DNA from: a virus
Reading direction: 5' to 3' (one strand)
IMG/VR virus record: IMGVR_UViG_3300045257_000490
Location: 1-24,573 of that record
Length of the DNA: 24,573 bases
Shown here: piece after piece, positions 7,630 through 14,317 of the stretch
How the letters are laid out: every line of letters starts with the position of its first letter
Position numbering within the stretch: the first letter of the stretch is position 1
Notes under the pieces: model-generated
Told to the model about the DNA's origin: nothing
The model's database searches: none
The model's input: only the letters and a program-made list of their open reading frames with translations
Translations under genes and position numbers: made by a program

Positions 7630-7647
7630 TTTCCGAAGGAAACACCC

Positions 7648-7872
7648 ATGCCCACCGCCGCTCCCGGCGCCGGTCCGCAGATCGGCCACGTCGTCATTTA
7701 CCGCCAGAACGCCACGACCGCCTATCCGGCGATCATCACGGGCGTGAATACCAACGGCACTGTTTCGCTGACCACATTCCCGCCCGGCGCCGCGCCGGCA
7801 ACGCAGGCGAACGTGGTGCACGATTATTCCGAGAAGAAATCGGGTGCGTGGTTCTATGCGCCTTACCTGTAG
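7648..7872 (+). CDS. Small virion-type protein, hypothetical
   Basis: A 74-residue protein with GAAGGA before ATG 7648. The sequence is Gly/Thr/Ala-rich and beta-prone (IGHVVIYRQNATTAYPAIIT, TVSLTTFPPGA), as in small capsid or tail accessory proteins. The C-terminus (SGAWFYAPYL) is followed directly by a TAG that belongs to the GTAGGGTGGGC palindrome. I recognise no family. Its place just upstream of the portal suggests a structural role, by position only. Confidence 0.7.
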   Translation: MPTAAPGAGPQIGHVVIYRQNATTAYPAIITGVNTNGTVSLTTFPPGAAPATQANVVHDYSEKKSGAWFYAPYL

Positions 7873-7963
7873 GGTGGGCTAAGCGGCGCGGCTTCGCGCC
7901 GCGTGCCCACGCGGATCAAACAAATGGTGGGCACGGGCCTGCGGCCCTTAGCCCACCCTACGG
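7869..7963. repeat. GTAGGGTGGGCTAAG palindrome (E1)
   Basis: The left end GTAGGGTGGGCTAAG is the reverse complement of the right end CTTAGCCCACCCTAC. An inner GC hairpin (GGCGCGGC TTC GCGCCGC) and inner GTGCCCAC / GTGGGCAC pair make a cruciform-like layout. The left end gives the TAG stop of the gene ending at 7872; the right end stops 9 bases before ATG 7972. Similar repeats are common, from memory, in alphaproteobacterial chromosomes. Confidence 0.9.
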
Positions 7964-7971
7964 AATCCAGC

Positions 7972-8394
7972 ATGTCCGATCTCCCTATCCTCCTGCGCTC
8001 CGAAACCACCCGCATGCCCGGGCGTTCGCTGGTGCGCCGCGAGGCGCGGTTCGTGCCCTCGGGCGAGGGCTCGCGCGAACGGTTGCGTGCCGATGTGGCC
8101 GCCGCGCGGGCCGTGCGGAGGATTCTCGACACCGCCTATCCCGGGCATGACTGGGAAGTCGTCGCCGACAGCGGCCAGGGCTACGTTGCGTTCCGTATCC
8201 CGGCGCTGATGGGCATGAACTACGCGTATCTGGTGAAAGGCCGGGACCTCACGCCCGAGGCGATCCTCAAAGGTGGTGGCGAGCTGCTCGAGCGCTACCG
8301 GCTGCCGCGCGGCAAGTTCGATCTCGACCGTTTCCTCGCGGCGCGGGCGGAACATTCGGTCCTGCTCGACCGAACTAAAAAAATTCCTTCGTAG
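7972..8394 (+). CDS. Phage-associated hypothetical protein
   Basis: A 140-residue protein taken from ATG 7972; the open frame extends upstream to 7903, but that part is read from the E1 palindrome. It has mixed alpha/beta character, with a basic helical segment (SRERLRADVAAARAVRRIL) followed by a likely sheet region (GQGYVAFRIPALMGMNYAYL). There is no signal or membrane helix. It lies directly before the portal, separated by palindrome E2 that supplies its TAG stop. No Shine-Dalgarno is evident in the 9 bases between the repeat and the ATG, so translation may depend on the repeat structure. Function unknown. Confidence 0.7.
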   Translation: MSDLPILLRSETTRMPGRSLVRREARFVPSGEGSRERLRADVAAARAVRRILDTAYPGHDWEVVADSGQGYVAFRIPALMGMNYAYLVKGRDLTPEAILKGGGELLERYRLPRGKFDLDRFLAARAEHSVLLDRTKKIPS

Positions 8395-8520
8395 GGTGGG
8401 CTAAGGCCGCCGTAGCCGTAGGCGAAGGCGGACGTGCCCACCACGACCTTTCAACAAATCGCATGACGCTCGTGGGCACGCGGTCTCCGCTGCGCTCCGC
8501 CCGCTTAGCCCACCCTACGG
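8391..8520. repeat. GTAGGGTGGGCTAAG palindrome (E2)
   Basis: A 130-base copy with the same outer ends as E1 and internal GTGCCCACC / GTGGGCACG. The TAG at 8392-8394 ends the upstream gene and the right end lies 9 bases before the portal start. The centre is longer than in E1 and differs in sequence. Confidence 0.9.
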
Positions 8521-8529
8521 AATCTCCCC

Positions 8530-10932
8530 ATGCTCCGCACCACACCACCCGGCGAAGACCCGGTCGGCGAGGCTCGTGTCAGCCCGGTCGGCTTTTTCGA
8601 GCACGGCTCGCCGCCGGGCGAAGACGGCGTCAACGACCTCTACCAGCACGCCTCGGACCTCGCGCTGCCGCCCGGATCGGCCCCGGAGCGGGTGGGTCAC
8701 GACGCGCCCGACTACCTCCATCTCATCACCATCGCCGAGCAGCAGGCGAATCTCTACGTCCAGCAGGTCAACCGGCGCGCCTGGTCGCGCTCTTACCGCG
8801 CGTTCCACAACGAGCACTTCGCCGGAAGCAAATACGGTCACAAGGACTGGTCGAACCGCTCGAAAATCTTCCGCCCGAAGACGCGCTCGGCGGTGCGCAA
8901 GGACGGCGCCGCCGTCGCGGCCTCGCTGTTCGGCACGGTCGACGCCATCACCTGCTCGGCGGGCGACGAGGCCGATCCCACCCAGCGCGGCGCCGCCGCG
9001 CTGATGCAGGAGCTGATCAACTACCGCACCGACCGCACCTCCGGCCGCGCCGCGATTCCGTGGTTCCTGGTCGCCATGGGCGCCAGGCAAGACGCGTCGA
9101 TCGCCGGCATCTGCGCGTCGAAGCAATATTGGAAGCTCGAATTGCGCAAGTCCGAGGACGAGCTCGGTCCGGTCTACGTCCCCGACATCGACAGACCCGA
9201 CATCCGGCTCTTTCCGCCCGAGAACGTGATCATCGATCCGGCCGCCGACTGGACCAACCCGGCGCAGTCCGCCGCCTATCTGCTGCTCAAGTATCCGATG
9301 CGGCTCTACGAGGTGGAGAAGAAGACGCGCGACCCGCTCAACCCGTGGAAGGCGCTGCCGCCCGACCTGCTCAAGGGCAGCGCGGAGGCGAGCAAATTCG
9401 ACGCGGCGGCGATCAGGCGCGCGCGCGAGTTCGGCCTCGACCGGTTCGACGAGACGCAGAACTCCGCCGCGTTCGACATCATCTGGGTCTACGAGGCCTT
9501 CATCCGCATCGACGGCGAGGACAAGTGCTTCTTCGCGCTCGGCGACAAGGCGTTCCTCACCGACCCGAAGCCGACGCGCGAGGTTTACCCCGAGCAGGCG
9601 GGCGACCGCCCGGTCACGATCGGCTACGGCGCGCTCGAGGCGCATCGGATCTATCCCATGGCGCCGGTCGAGAGCTGGCAGCAGACCCAGCAGGAGATCA
9701 ACGACGTCGCCAACCTCTATCTCGACACGATGAAGCAGAACGTCGCGCCGGTCACCAAGGTGGTGCGCGGGAGGAGCGTCGATTTGGAGGCGCTGCACCG
9801 GCGCGGGCCCAACAGCCACATCCTGGTGACCCGGCTCGACGACATCGACTTCGCCAGGCCGGTCGACATCCCGCAGTCGGTGATCGTCGGCATGGAGAAG
9901 CTCGACGTCGACATGGACGACCTCGCCGGCCAGTTCAACGCCGGGTCGGTGCAGACCAACCGCACGCTCAACGACACGGTCGGCGGGCTCAAGCTCATCG
10001 CCGGCGCCTCGAACGCGGTGCAGGAGTTCGACATCCGCCTGTGGATCGAGACCTGGGCCGAGCCGGCGTTGGCGCAGGTGGTGCGGCTCGAGCAGTATTA
10101 CGAGAGCGATGAGATCGTCCTCGGCATCTGCGGGCAGCGCGCGCAGCTGTGGCAGAAGCACGGGGTTTCCCGCATCACCGACGAGCTGATGGACCGCGAG
10201 GTGACGATCCGCATCAACGCGGGGCTCGGCGTCGGCGATCCGCAGCAGCGGCTTGCCAAGTTCCGCGACGCCACCGCCGTGGCGGCGCCGCTGCTCGCGC
10301 AATCGCCCGATTTCCAGAGCGGGAAGATCAAGCTCAACATTTCCGAGATCATGAACGAGTGCTTCGGCGCGGTCGGCTATCGCGACGGCGGCAAGCGGTT
10401 CATCAGCGAGGCCCCGCCCGATCCGGGCCAGGCCCAGCAGGCGCAGATGCAACAGGGGCTCATGCTCCAGAACATCCTCGCCGAGATCGCCAAGAAGCGC
10501 GCCCAGGCCAAGCACGCCGAGGCGCAGGCCGGCCACGCGCAGATGCTCGGCACGGCAGCTATTGCAAAAGTCGGCCTCGAGCACCGGCGCGCGCTCACCG
10601 ACGAGCGCAACTCGGCCTTCGACCACGCCCACCAGGTGCACGACCGGTTGCTCGCCGCCCACGAGCAGGGCCATCGGCACGCGATGGAAGTAGCAGATGC
10701 CAGAGGTCAGATGTCAGATTTCAGAAGTGCAACGGGCGATCCGACCTCTGACATCCGACATCCGACATCCGATGACGCCGCAGGCGTCATCGCCCAGCTC
10801 ATCGCGGCGCTGCGCGCGCCGCGCCCGCCGGTCGAGTTCGTGCGCGACCCCGCGACCGGCCGCATCTCGGGCGCGCGTTATCTGCAACCGCAGTTGCCGC
10901 CGCCGGCCACGAATGCTGCGATTGGACTCTGA
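8530..10932 (+). CDS. Phage portal protein (head-tail connector)
   Basis: An 800-residue protein, long like the portals of podoviruses such as P22 or N4. The portal forms the ring at the capsid vertex through which the terminase pumps DNA. Features include an N-terminal region with YLHLITIAEQQANLYVQQVN and WSRSYRAFHNEHF, the segment IRLFPPENVIIDPAADWTNP in the middle, a helical stem region near 440-520, and a long helical C-terminus (QAQQAQMQQGLMLQNILAEI). The start at ATG 8530 follows palindrome E2. A heptamer palindrome is inserted in frame at residues about 722-749 (QMSDFR, DPTSDIRHPTSDD). The identification rests on length, position between terminase and scaffold, and portal-like segments; the exact family should be checked. 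Confidence 0.8.
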   Translation: MLRTTPPGEDPVGEARVSPVGFFEHGSPPGEDGVNDLYQHASDLALPPGSAPERVGHDAPDYLHLITIAEQQANLYVQQVNRRAWSRSYRAFHNEHFAGSKYGHKDWSNRSKIFRPKTRSAVRKDGAAVAASLFGTVDAITCSAGDEADPTQRGAAALMQELINYRTDRTSGRAAIPWFLVAMGARQDASIAGICASKQYWKLELRKSEDELGPVYVPDIDRPDIRLFPPENVIIDPAADWTNPAQSAAYLLLKYPMRLYEVEKKTRDPLNPWKALPPDLLKGSAEASKFDAAAIRRAREFGLDRFDETQNSAAFDIIWVYEAFIRIDGEDKCFFALGDKAFLTDPKPTREVYPEQAGDRPVTIGYGALEAHRIYPMAPVESWQQTQQEINDVANLYLDTMKQNVAPVTKVVRGRSVDLEALHRRGPNSHILVTRLDDIDFARPVDIPQSVIVGMEKLDVDMDDLAGQFNAGSVQTNRTLNDTVGGLKLIAGASNAVQEFDIRLWIETWAEPALAQVVRLEQYYESDEIVLGICGQRAQLWQKHGVSRITDELMDREVTIRINAGLGVGDPQQRLAKFRDATAVAAPLLAQSPDFQSGKIKLNISEIMNECFGAVGYRDGGKRFISEAPPDPGQAQQAQMQQGLMLQNILAEIAKKRAQAKHAEAQAGHAQMLGTAAIAKVGLEHRRALTDERNSAFDHAHQVHDRLLAAHEQGHRHAMEVADARGQMSDFRSATGDPTSDIRHPTSDDAAGVIAQLIAALRAPRPPVEFVRDPATGRISGARYLQPQLPPPATNAAIGL
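10694..10774. repeat. Heptamer palindrome inside the portal gene (A2)
   Basis: GATGTCA-type units on the left (CAGATGCCAGAGGTCAGATG) and GACATCC-type units on the right surround a 15-base centre. The element keeps the portal frame open through about 27 codons. Most right-arm units carry the stop-free CC variant. Confidence 0.85.
10771..10791. repeat. Perfect 9-bp hairpin in the portal gene
   Basis: GATGACGCC pairs exactly with GGCGTCATC around GCA. It abuts the right end of A2, repeating the theme of a small GC hairpin beside a heptamer palindrome. Confidence 0.7.
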
Positions 10933-10935
10933 CTC

Positions 10936-11036
10936 GTCATGCCCCGCGCAAGCGGGGCATCCAGTACACACCGGTCCCGTTTGTATTTGAAAGATCTGTG
11001 GTTACTGGATCGTCCGCTTGCGCGGACGATGACGAC
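10936..11036. repeat. Two-hairpin repeat after the portal gene
   Basis: The block has hairpin ATGCCCCG / CGGGGCAT (10939-10960), then CCAGTA, a 40-base spacer, TACTGGAT and a perfect 9-bp hairpin ATCGTCCGC / GCGGACGAT (11009-11030). The inner CCAGTA / TACTGG also pair. This layout matches a REP-type element I recall as frequent in Bradyrhizobium-like genomes. It may act as terminator or mRNA stabiliser after the portal. Confidence 0.8.
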
Positions 11037-11057
11037 CGTGGGAATATTATTTACGCC

Positions 11058-11300
11058 CTACGCCAGCTGGTCCGCGGCGGTGGCCTGCGCGATGAGGGTG
11101 GCGCCGATGCGCTCGCAGCTTTGCGCGGTTTCTTTGATCAGCAGCGCGTTGTGCGGCGTCGTCAGATCGATCGTCGCCTTGCACACCGCGCAGGTCATGG
11201 AGGTGCGCCGCAGCAGCAGGGTAACCAGCCGTTCCGTGTATTGCTTGCAGGCGTCGCAGCGGATGCGCAGGAGCGTCAGGTCCGCGGTGGAAAAGCCCAT
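11058..11300 (-). CDS. Small zinc-ribbon protein
   Basis: An 80-residue protein with ATG at 11300 and GGAGC 9 bases upstream. Two CxxC knuckles, C15-D-A-C18 and C37-A-V-C40, 18 residues apart, form a typical zinc ribbon; the rest is helical (LLIKETAQSCERIGATLIAQ). It is on the minus strand, so separate from the phage structural operon. It may be a small DNA- or protein-binding factor. No specific family is recognised. Confidence 0.75.
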   Translation of the reverse strand: MGFSTADLTLLRIRCDACKQYTERLVTLLLRRTSMTCAVCKATIDLTTPHNALLIKETAQSCERIGATLIAQATAADQLA

Positions 11301-11399
11301 GGCGAATCGCTCCGGGGTGTGCGCGGGAGTTTACCCGCTGGTCGCGAGAATGGCGAACGGCGGGCAGGGCGCAATAGCGGCGCAGCCGCGTATTGCGCC

Positions 11400-12377
11400 C
11401 TACGCGGCGCGGCGTTCCCACGCCGCGAGCAGCCGGCGCAGGGATTGCTCCACGTCCGGCGCGGGCTCGAGCCCCGGGCTCTTCGACCCGGGGCCCTCGG
11501 GCACGAGCGGATCGATCGCCGGCTGCAGGGTGGCGGCAGCGATATCGGACGACGCCGTAGCCCGCATGGAGCGGAGCGGAATGCGGGAACTGCTGTTCGG
11601 GTTGCTCGGCAGCCCCGGATTTCGCTCCGCTCCATCCGGGCTACGCGCGCTCTCGTCCTCCGGCTCAGCCTGCGCGAGGATCTCGCGCAGGCTGCGGCGC
11701 GGGCGTCCGGCGCGCCGCGCCGCGCCATCGTTCACACCGCCCGCGGCCTCGTCGTGCACCCTGATCATCCGGCGCCGGGCGCGCACCAGGATCGTGCCGA
11801 CCACGGCGAGCAGCAGCGCGATGCCGAACAGCGCCGCCGGCAGCGCGCCCTGCGCGTCCGTCGCCGCGGCGGGCGCCGGTGCGGCAATTGGCGGCTTCGG
11901 CGCCGCTGGTGGCTTCGGCGGCGCCGGTTCGTTTCTCACCCGTTCGGTCGGCACCGGCCGCGCCCCCATCGGCTGCGGGACGGGCGTCGCGCTCGCGACG
12001 ACGGGCGCGGGCTCGGCGGGTGACGCCGCCGCGATGCCGGTCGCAGCCGCCTCGGGCCAGCGCGTGCCGAAGCCCGGGTCGGGCGCTGCCTCGCGCGCGG
12101 GAACCGGCGGCGGCGCCGGCGCCTCGTCGCCCGCCTCGGGCACCGGCGCGTTGCGCCGCGCGTTTGTTTGTGTCGATGCGCGGCGCCGTTTTGCGTCGCC
12201 GAGGTACCAGCACTTGCGGTGCGCCGCGCGATCGACGCGATAAAACCAATGGCTGCCCTGGGGCGCCTGCGCGTTCGGGCCGGCCAGGCATTCCTCGCCG
12301 CGCGCTGCGCGGTCGGCGCCGGCCGTCGCCGCGATGAGCAGTGCGAGGATGAGCGGAGCGGTCCCTTTGCGCGCCAT
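11400..12377 (-). CDS. Exported, membrane-anchored Pro/Ala-rich protein
   Basis: A 325-residue protein from ATG 12377, chosen because GGGAGGG lies just upstream and a signal peptide begins there (MARKGTAPLILALLIAATAG); the open frame extends to 12653 without support. The mature part opens with a small Cys pair domain (C30 and C56; GSHWFYRVDR, HRKCWYLGD), a motif I recall from Bradyrhizobium exported hypotheticals. A long Pro/Ala-rich linker follows, then a transmembrane helix at about 178-198 (LPAALFGIALLLAVVG) and a cytosolic tail. Residues about 245-274 are encoded by a palindromic element (PDGAERNP, RIPLRSMRA). A host gene, divergent from the pilin-like gene at 12617. Role unknown. Confidence 0.8.
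   Translation of the reverse strand: MARKGTAPLILALLIAATAGADRAARGEECLAGPNAQAPQGSHWFYRVDRAAHRKCWYLGDAKRRRASTQTNARRNAPVPEAGDEAPAPPPVPAREAAPDPGFGTRWPEAAATGIAAASPAEPAPVVASATPVPQPMGARPVPTERVRNEPAPPKPPAAPKPPIAAPAPAAATDAQGALPAALFGIALLLAVVGTILVRARRRMIRVHDEAAGGVNDGAARRAGRPRRSLREILAQAEPEDESARSPDGAERNPGLPSNPNSSSRIPLRSMRATASSDIAAATLQPAIDPLVPEGPGSKSPGLEPAPDVEQSLRRLLAAWERRAA
11557..11645. repeat. GTAGCCCGxATGGAGCGxAGCG palindrome inside a gene
   Basis: The left arm GTAGCCCGCATGGAGCGGAG and the right arm CTCCGCTCCATCCGGGCTAC are inverted copies with a few mismatches around a 30-base centre. It lies in frame in the minus-strand exported-protein gene and adds about 30 residues in its tail. Confidence 0.85.
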
Positions 12378-12616
12378 TCGTCCCTCCCGTTTTCCCTGAG
12401 CAACGGTATCGGGTTCGATTCGGGCCTGAGTGAGTCGCAAAATCGGCGCCGGTGGCGCATTTGTTGGAAGAACGCGCGCACCCGATCCGTGGTGCAAATG
12501 AGGCAATTGTGGCTGAGAACAGACTCTACGCGTTTTTACTGATGCGATTAAATCGGGCTGAGCAAATCGGCTGCTAGTCGATGCGTCGGGGGGCAAGCCG
12601 CGAACGGGGAGGGGTC

Positions 12617-12784
12617 GTGCGCCGATCGCTCGCACGTTTTCTCGCCGACACATCGTCGAGCGCGACCGTCGAGTACGCCCTGCTGGCCACGGGCGTCGCG
12701 CTGGCGATCGTGCTCGGGCTCATGCAGCTCGGCGTGCCCGGCCGCAGCGCCGCGCGGGCGTTGCTGAGATTCAGAAATCAGTGA
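12617..12784 (+). CDS. Degenerate Flp-like pilin
   Basis: A 55-residue product from GTG 12617, chosen because GGGGAGGGG lies directly upstream and because the protein then aligns with the Flp pilin at 4601-4765: leader MRRSLARFLADTSS, then SATVEYALLATGVALAIVLG. Glu19-Tyr20 fall at the same positions in both proteins. An ATG at 12581 would add 12 residues. The Gly before the prepilin cleavage site is replaced by Ser (S14), so processing by a TadV-like peptidase may fail. The tail is Arg-rich (GRSAARALLRFRNQ). Either a diverged pilin-like protein or a decaying gene. The TGA stop is directly followed by a heptamer palindrome. Confidence 0.7.
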   Translation: MRRSLARFLADTSSSATVEYALLATGVALAIVLGLMQLGVPGRSAARALLRFRNQ

Positions 12785-12896
12785 CCAGGTATCAGGTATC
12801 AGGTATCAGGTATCAGCTATCAGGTATCAGCTATCAGGTATCAGGTATCAAGAAATTCAGGTCTTTGATCCCTGATCCCTGATCACCGATGCCTGT
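12785..12896. repeat. Heptamer palindrome, GGTATCA type (C1)
   Basis: About nine GGTATCA units (some GCTATCA) form a long left arm; the right arm is TGATCCC-type units ending GATGCCTG. The left arm is about 70 bases, the right about 35, so the arms are unequal. Confidence 0.85.
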
Positions 12897-13269
12897 TTCG
12901 CGGACGTACCGTAATGCGCACGCCGCGGTAGGGCCAATACGGCCAGCCGGAAACCGGCGAATAGACGCGCGCGGCGCGCGGCGCGCATTCCCCGTTGGGC
13001 GCGCAGACCGGAAAGGCATAAAGCCCGGGGCGCTTCCAGCTGAGGTCGTAGGGGCCGTAGTCGTGGGTATAGTCGCAATAGGGCGCGCATTCGATCGCGG
13101 CCACGGGCGAGGCGGCGAAGATTGCGAACGCGAATAGCGAGTAGCGAATAGCGAATAGGGAACGGCGAGTCTTACTATTCGCTATTCGCCATTCGCTATT
13201 CGCCCTTTCGGCTATTCGCCATTCGCTATTCGCCCTTTCGGCTATTCGCCATTCGCTCTTCGCGCTCAC
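12883..13269 (-). CDS. Cys-rich exported protein with a repeat-encoded N-terminus
   Basis: A 128-residue protein. The only usable start is GTG 13269, which overlaps the TGA of the GlcG-like gene (GTGA), so it is probably translated by coupling. Residues 5-32 are SEWRIAERAN repeats, read from one arm of a heptamer palindrome. The hydrophobic signal peptide (RRSLFAIRYSLFAFAIFAA, about 35-53) is largely read from the other arm. The mature domain (IECAPYCDYTHDYGPYDLSW, then PVCAPNGEC) is Cys- and Tyr-rich and resembles small exported proteins of Bradyrhizobium-type bacteria, from memory. The 3' end overlaps palindrome C1. The mature domain is probably genuine and the N-terminus secondarily acquired. 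Confidence 0.65.
   Translation of the reverse strand: MSAKSEWRIAERANSEWRIAERANSEWRIANSKTRRSLFAIRYSLFAFAIFAASPVAAIECAPYCDYTHDYGPYDLSWKRPGLYAFPVCAPNGECAPRAARVYSPVSGWPYWPYRGVRITVRPRNRHR
13124..13262. repeat. Heptamer palindrome, GAATAGC/GAATGGC type (D1)
   Basis: The left arm (GCGAATAGCGAGTAGCGAAT) and right arm (CTATTCGCCATTCG units) are inverted. The right arm contains an exact 30-base tandem duplication (13181-13210 and 13211-13240), plus a 17-base partial third copy. The element is wholly inside the minus-strand gene 12883-13269. Confidence 0.88.
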
Positions 13270-13736
13270 TGCAGCTTCGCCTTCTCGATGCCGGCCATCA
13301 CGCATTCGGTGTCGACGCCGGGCGATCCGGAAAGGCCGACCCCGGCGACCACCTCGTTGCCGGCCTTGATCGGCACGCCGCCGTCGATGGCGATGACGTT
13401 GGGCAGCGTGGTCTGCTCGCGCCGGACCGGCTCGGTCGCCATGCGCTTGATGAAGTCGGCGGTGGTCATCTTGAAGGTCATGGCCGTGTAGGCCTTGCGG
13501 CGCGCGTTCTCGGTCGTGTGCGGGCTCGCGCCGTCGGCGCGCAGCGACACCACGGTGAGCCCGCCGCGGTCCACCACCACGACGGAGACCGCGTAGCCGC
13601 GCGCCTTGCACGCCTCGAGCGCGTTCTCCGCCACCGCCTTGGCGACGGCGTAGGACAACTCCTTGCGCTCGATGAACTGCGCGCGCGCCGGCACCGCCGC
13701 GACGCAGGCGAGCGCGAGGATGGCGACCAGGCGCAT
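13266..13736 (-). CDS. Exported GlcG/HbpS-family protein
   Basis: A 156-residue protein from ATG 13736, with GGAGG 7 bases upstream; the longer frame to 13823 is repeat-derived and rejected. A signal peptide (MRLVAILALACVAAVPARA, cleavage near residue 19) is followed by a GlcG/HbpS-type domain. Hallmarks are the early helix LSYAVAKAVAENALEACKAR, the strand VSVVVVDRGGLTVVSLRADGA, RRKAYTAMTF, and the C-terminal part GGVPIKAGNEVVAGVGLSGS. Proteins of this family bind small ligands such as haem or cobalamin, or occur in glycolate-like operons; the specific ligand here is unknown. It is a host gene coupled to the next minus-strand gene by a GTGA overlap. Confidence 0.88.
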   Translation of the reverse strand: MRLVAILALACVAAVPARAQFIERKELSYAVAKAVAENALEACKARGYAVSVVVVDRGGLTVVSLRADGASPHTTENARRKAYTAMTFKMTTADFIKRMATEPVRREQTTLPNVIAIDGGVPIKAGNEVVAGVGLSGSPGVDTECVMAGIEKAKLQ

Positions 13737-13761
13737 CGCGGGGCCTCCGGAGTATCGGGGG

Positions 13762-13867
13762 GCAGGTATCAGGTATCGGGCATCAGGTACCGGGATCAGG
13801 CCCCGAGGATGCGTCTGCTCCATCCCGATGCCTGATCCCTGATTGCTGAATCCTGATGCCTGTCAGG
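13762..13867. repeat. Heptamer palindrome, GGTATCA type (C2)
   Basis: The left arm is GGTATCAGGTATCGGGCATC; the right arm is CCTGATCCCTGATTGCTG and neighbours. It lies upstream of the GlcG-like gene, whose ribosome binding site begins about 10 bases away. Confidence 0.8.
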
Positions 13868-13875
13868 ACGGGCTG

Positions 13876-14013
13876 ATGGCGATCGCCCGGGCGGCGGCTT
13901 GGTACCAGCTCATCGATTTGAAGAAGCTCGTCCGCCGGGCGGGCTTGCGCTTCCTGCTGGTGGTTTTTCGGGTCGGGATGCTGCGTTTCCTCGTGCGCTT
14001 GCTCGACATCTAA
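13876..14013 (+). CDS. Possible small hydrophobic protein
   Basis: A 45-codon frame (MAIARAAAWYQLIDLKKLVR start) with an amphipathic, Arg/Leu-rich helix (LRFLLVVFRVGMLRFLVRLL). AGGACGGG precedes the ATG. A competing frame at 13899-14081 looks less protein-like. Short length and lack of homology knowledge keep confidence low. Confidence 0.3.
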   Translation: MAIARAAAWYQLIDLKKLVRRAGLRFLLVVFRVGMLRFLVRLLDI

Positions 14014-14210
14014 CTCCTCGCATGCAAACTCCCCCCGTGGACTTCGCCCCGCTCACGAAGTCCCACCGGCACCAACAATAAACCGGGTGCGGGCCGCGAT
14101 GCAAATCCCGCCGCACGCATACCTGCTCTGCGGCGCGTGGGCGGAAACCACAGCGCAATCATTAGCTTAGCGGCACTGGCTCGCAAGCGGGTTTGTGCAG
14201 CGCAGCATAC
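14014..14210. other. Gene-free stretch, nothing recognised
   Basis: About 200 bases after the possible small ORF show no convincing coding frame, RNA gene or terminator. The remaining part of the gap to 14317 is palindrome C3. Confidence 0.4.
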
Positions 14211-14309
14211 GGGAATCAGGGAATCAGGCATCAGGCATCAGCGGCGCCTTGATTCCTCGATCTCCGATCCCCCGTCCCTGATCCCCGATCCCTGATCCCC
14301 GATCCCTGG
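14211..14309. repeat. Heptamer palindrome, GGCATCA/GATCCCT type (C3)
   Basis: The left arm GGGAATCAGGCATCAGGCAT is opposed by many CCTGATCCCCGAT units. The last right-arm unit (GATCCCTGG) runs into the GGAG ribosome binding site of the gene at 14318. Confidence 0.85.
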
Positions 14310-14317
14310 AGAAACCC

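Noticed and set aside
8463-10112. 549-codon + strand frame overlapping the portal gene
   Set aside because: Arg/Ala-rich out-of-frame shadow of the portal; it starts inside palindrome E2.
8515-10680. Long open frame on the minus strand opposite the portal gene
   Set aside because: It is a mirror of a GC-rich gene: low-complexity Val/Leu/Arg/Gly protein with no domain, and the + strand frame has portal-like sequence and a good context.
13119-13262. Possible CRISPR array in the repeated CTATTCGCC region
   Set aside because: Units are 7 and 30 bases without spacers, the region is palindromic overall, and there are no cas genes.
13899-14081. 60-codon frame after the GlcG-like gene
   Set aside because: Overlaps a slightly better small frame at 13876-14013; neither has strong support and this one has no ribosome binding site.
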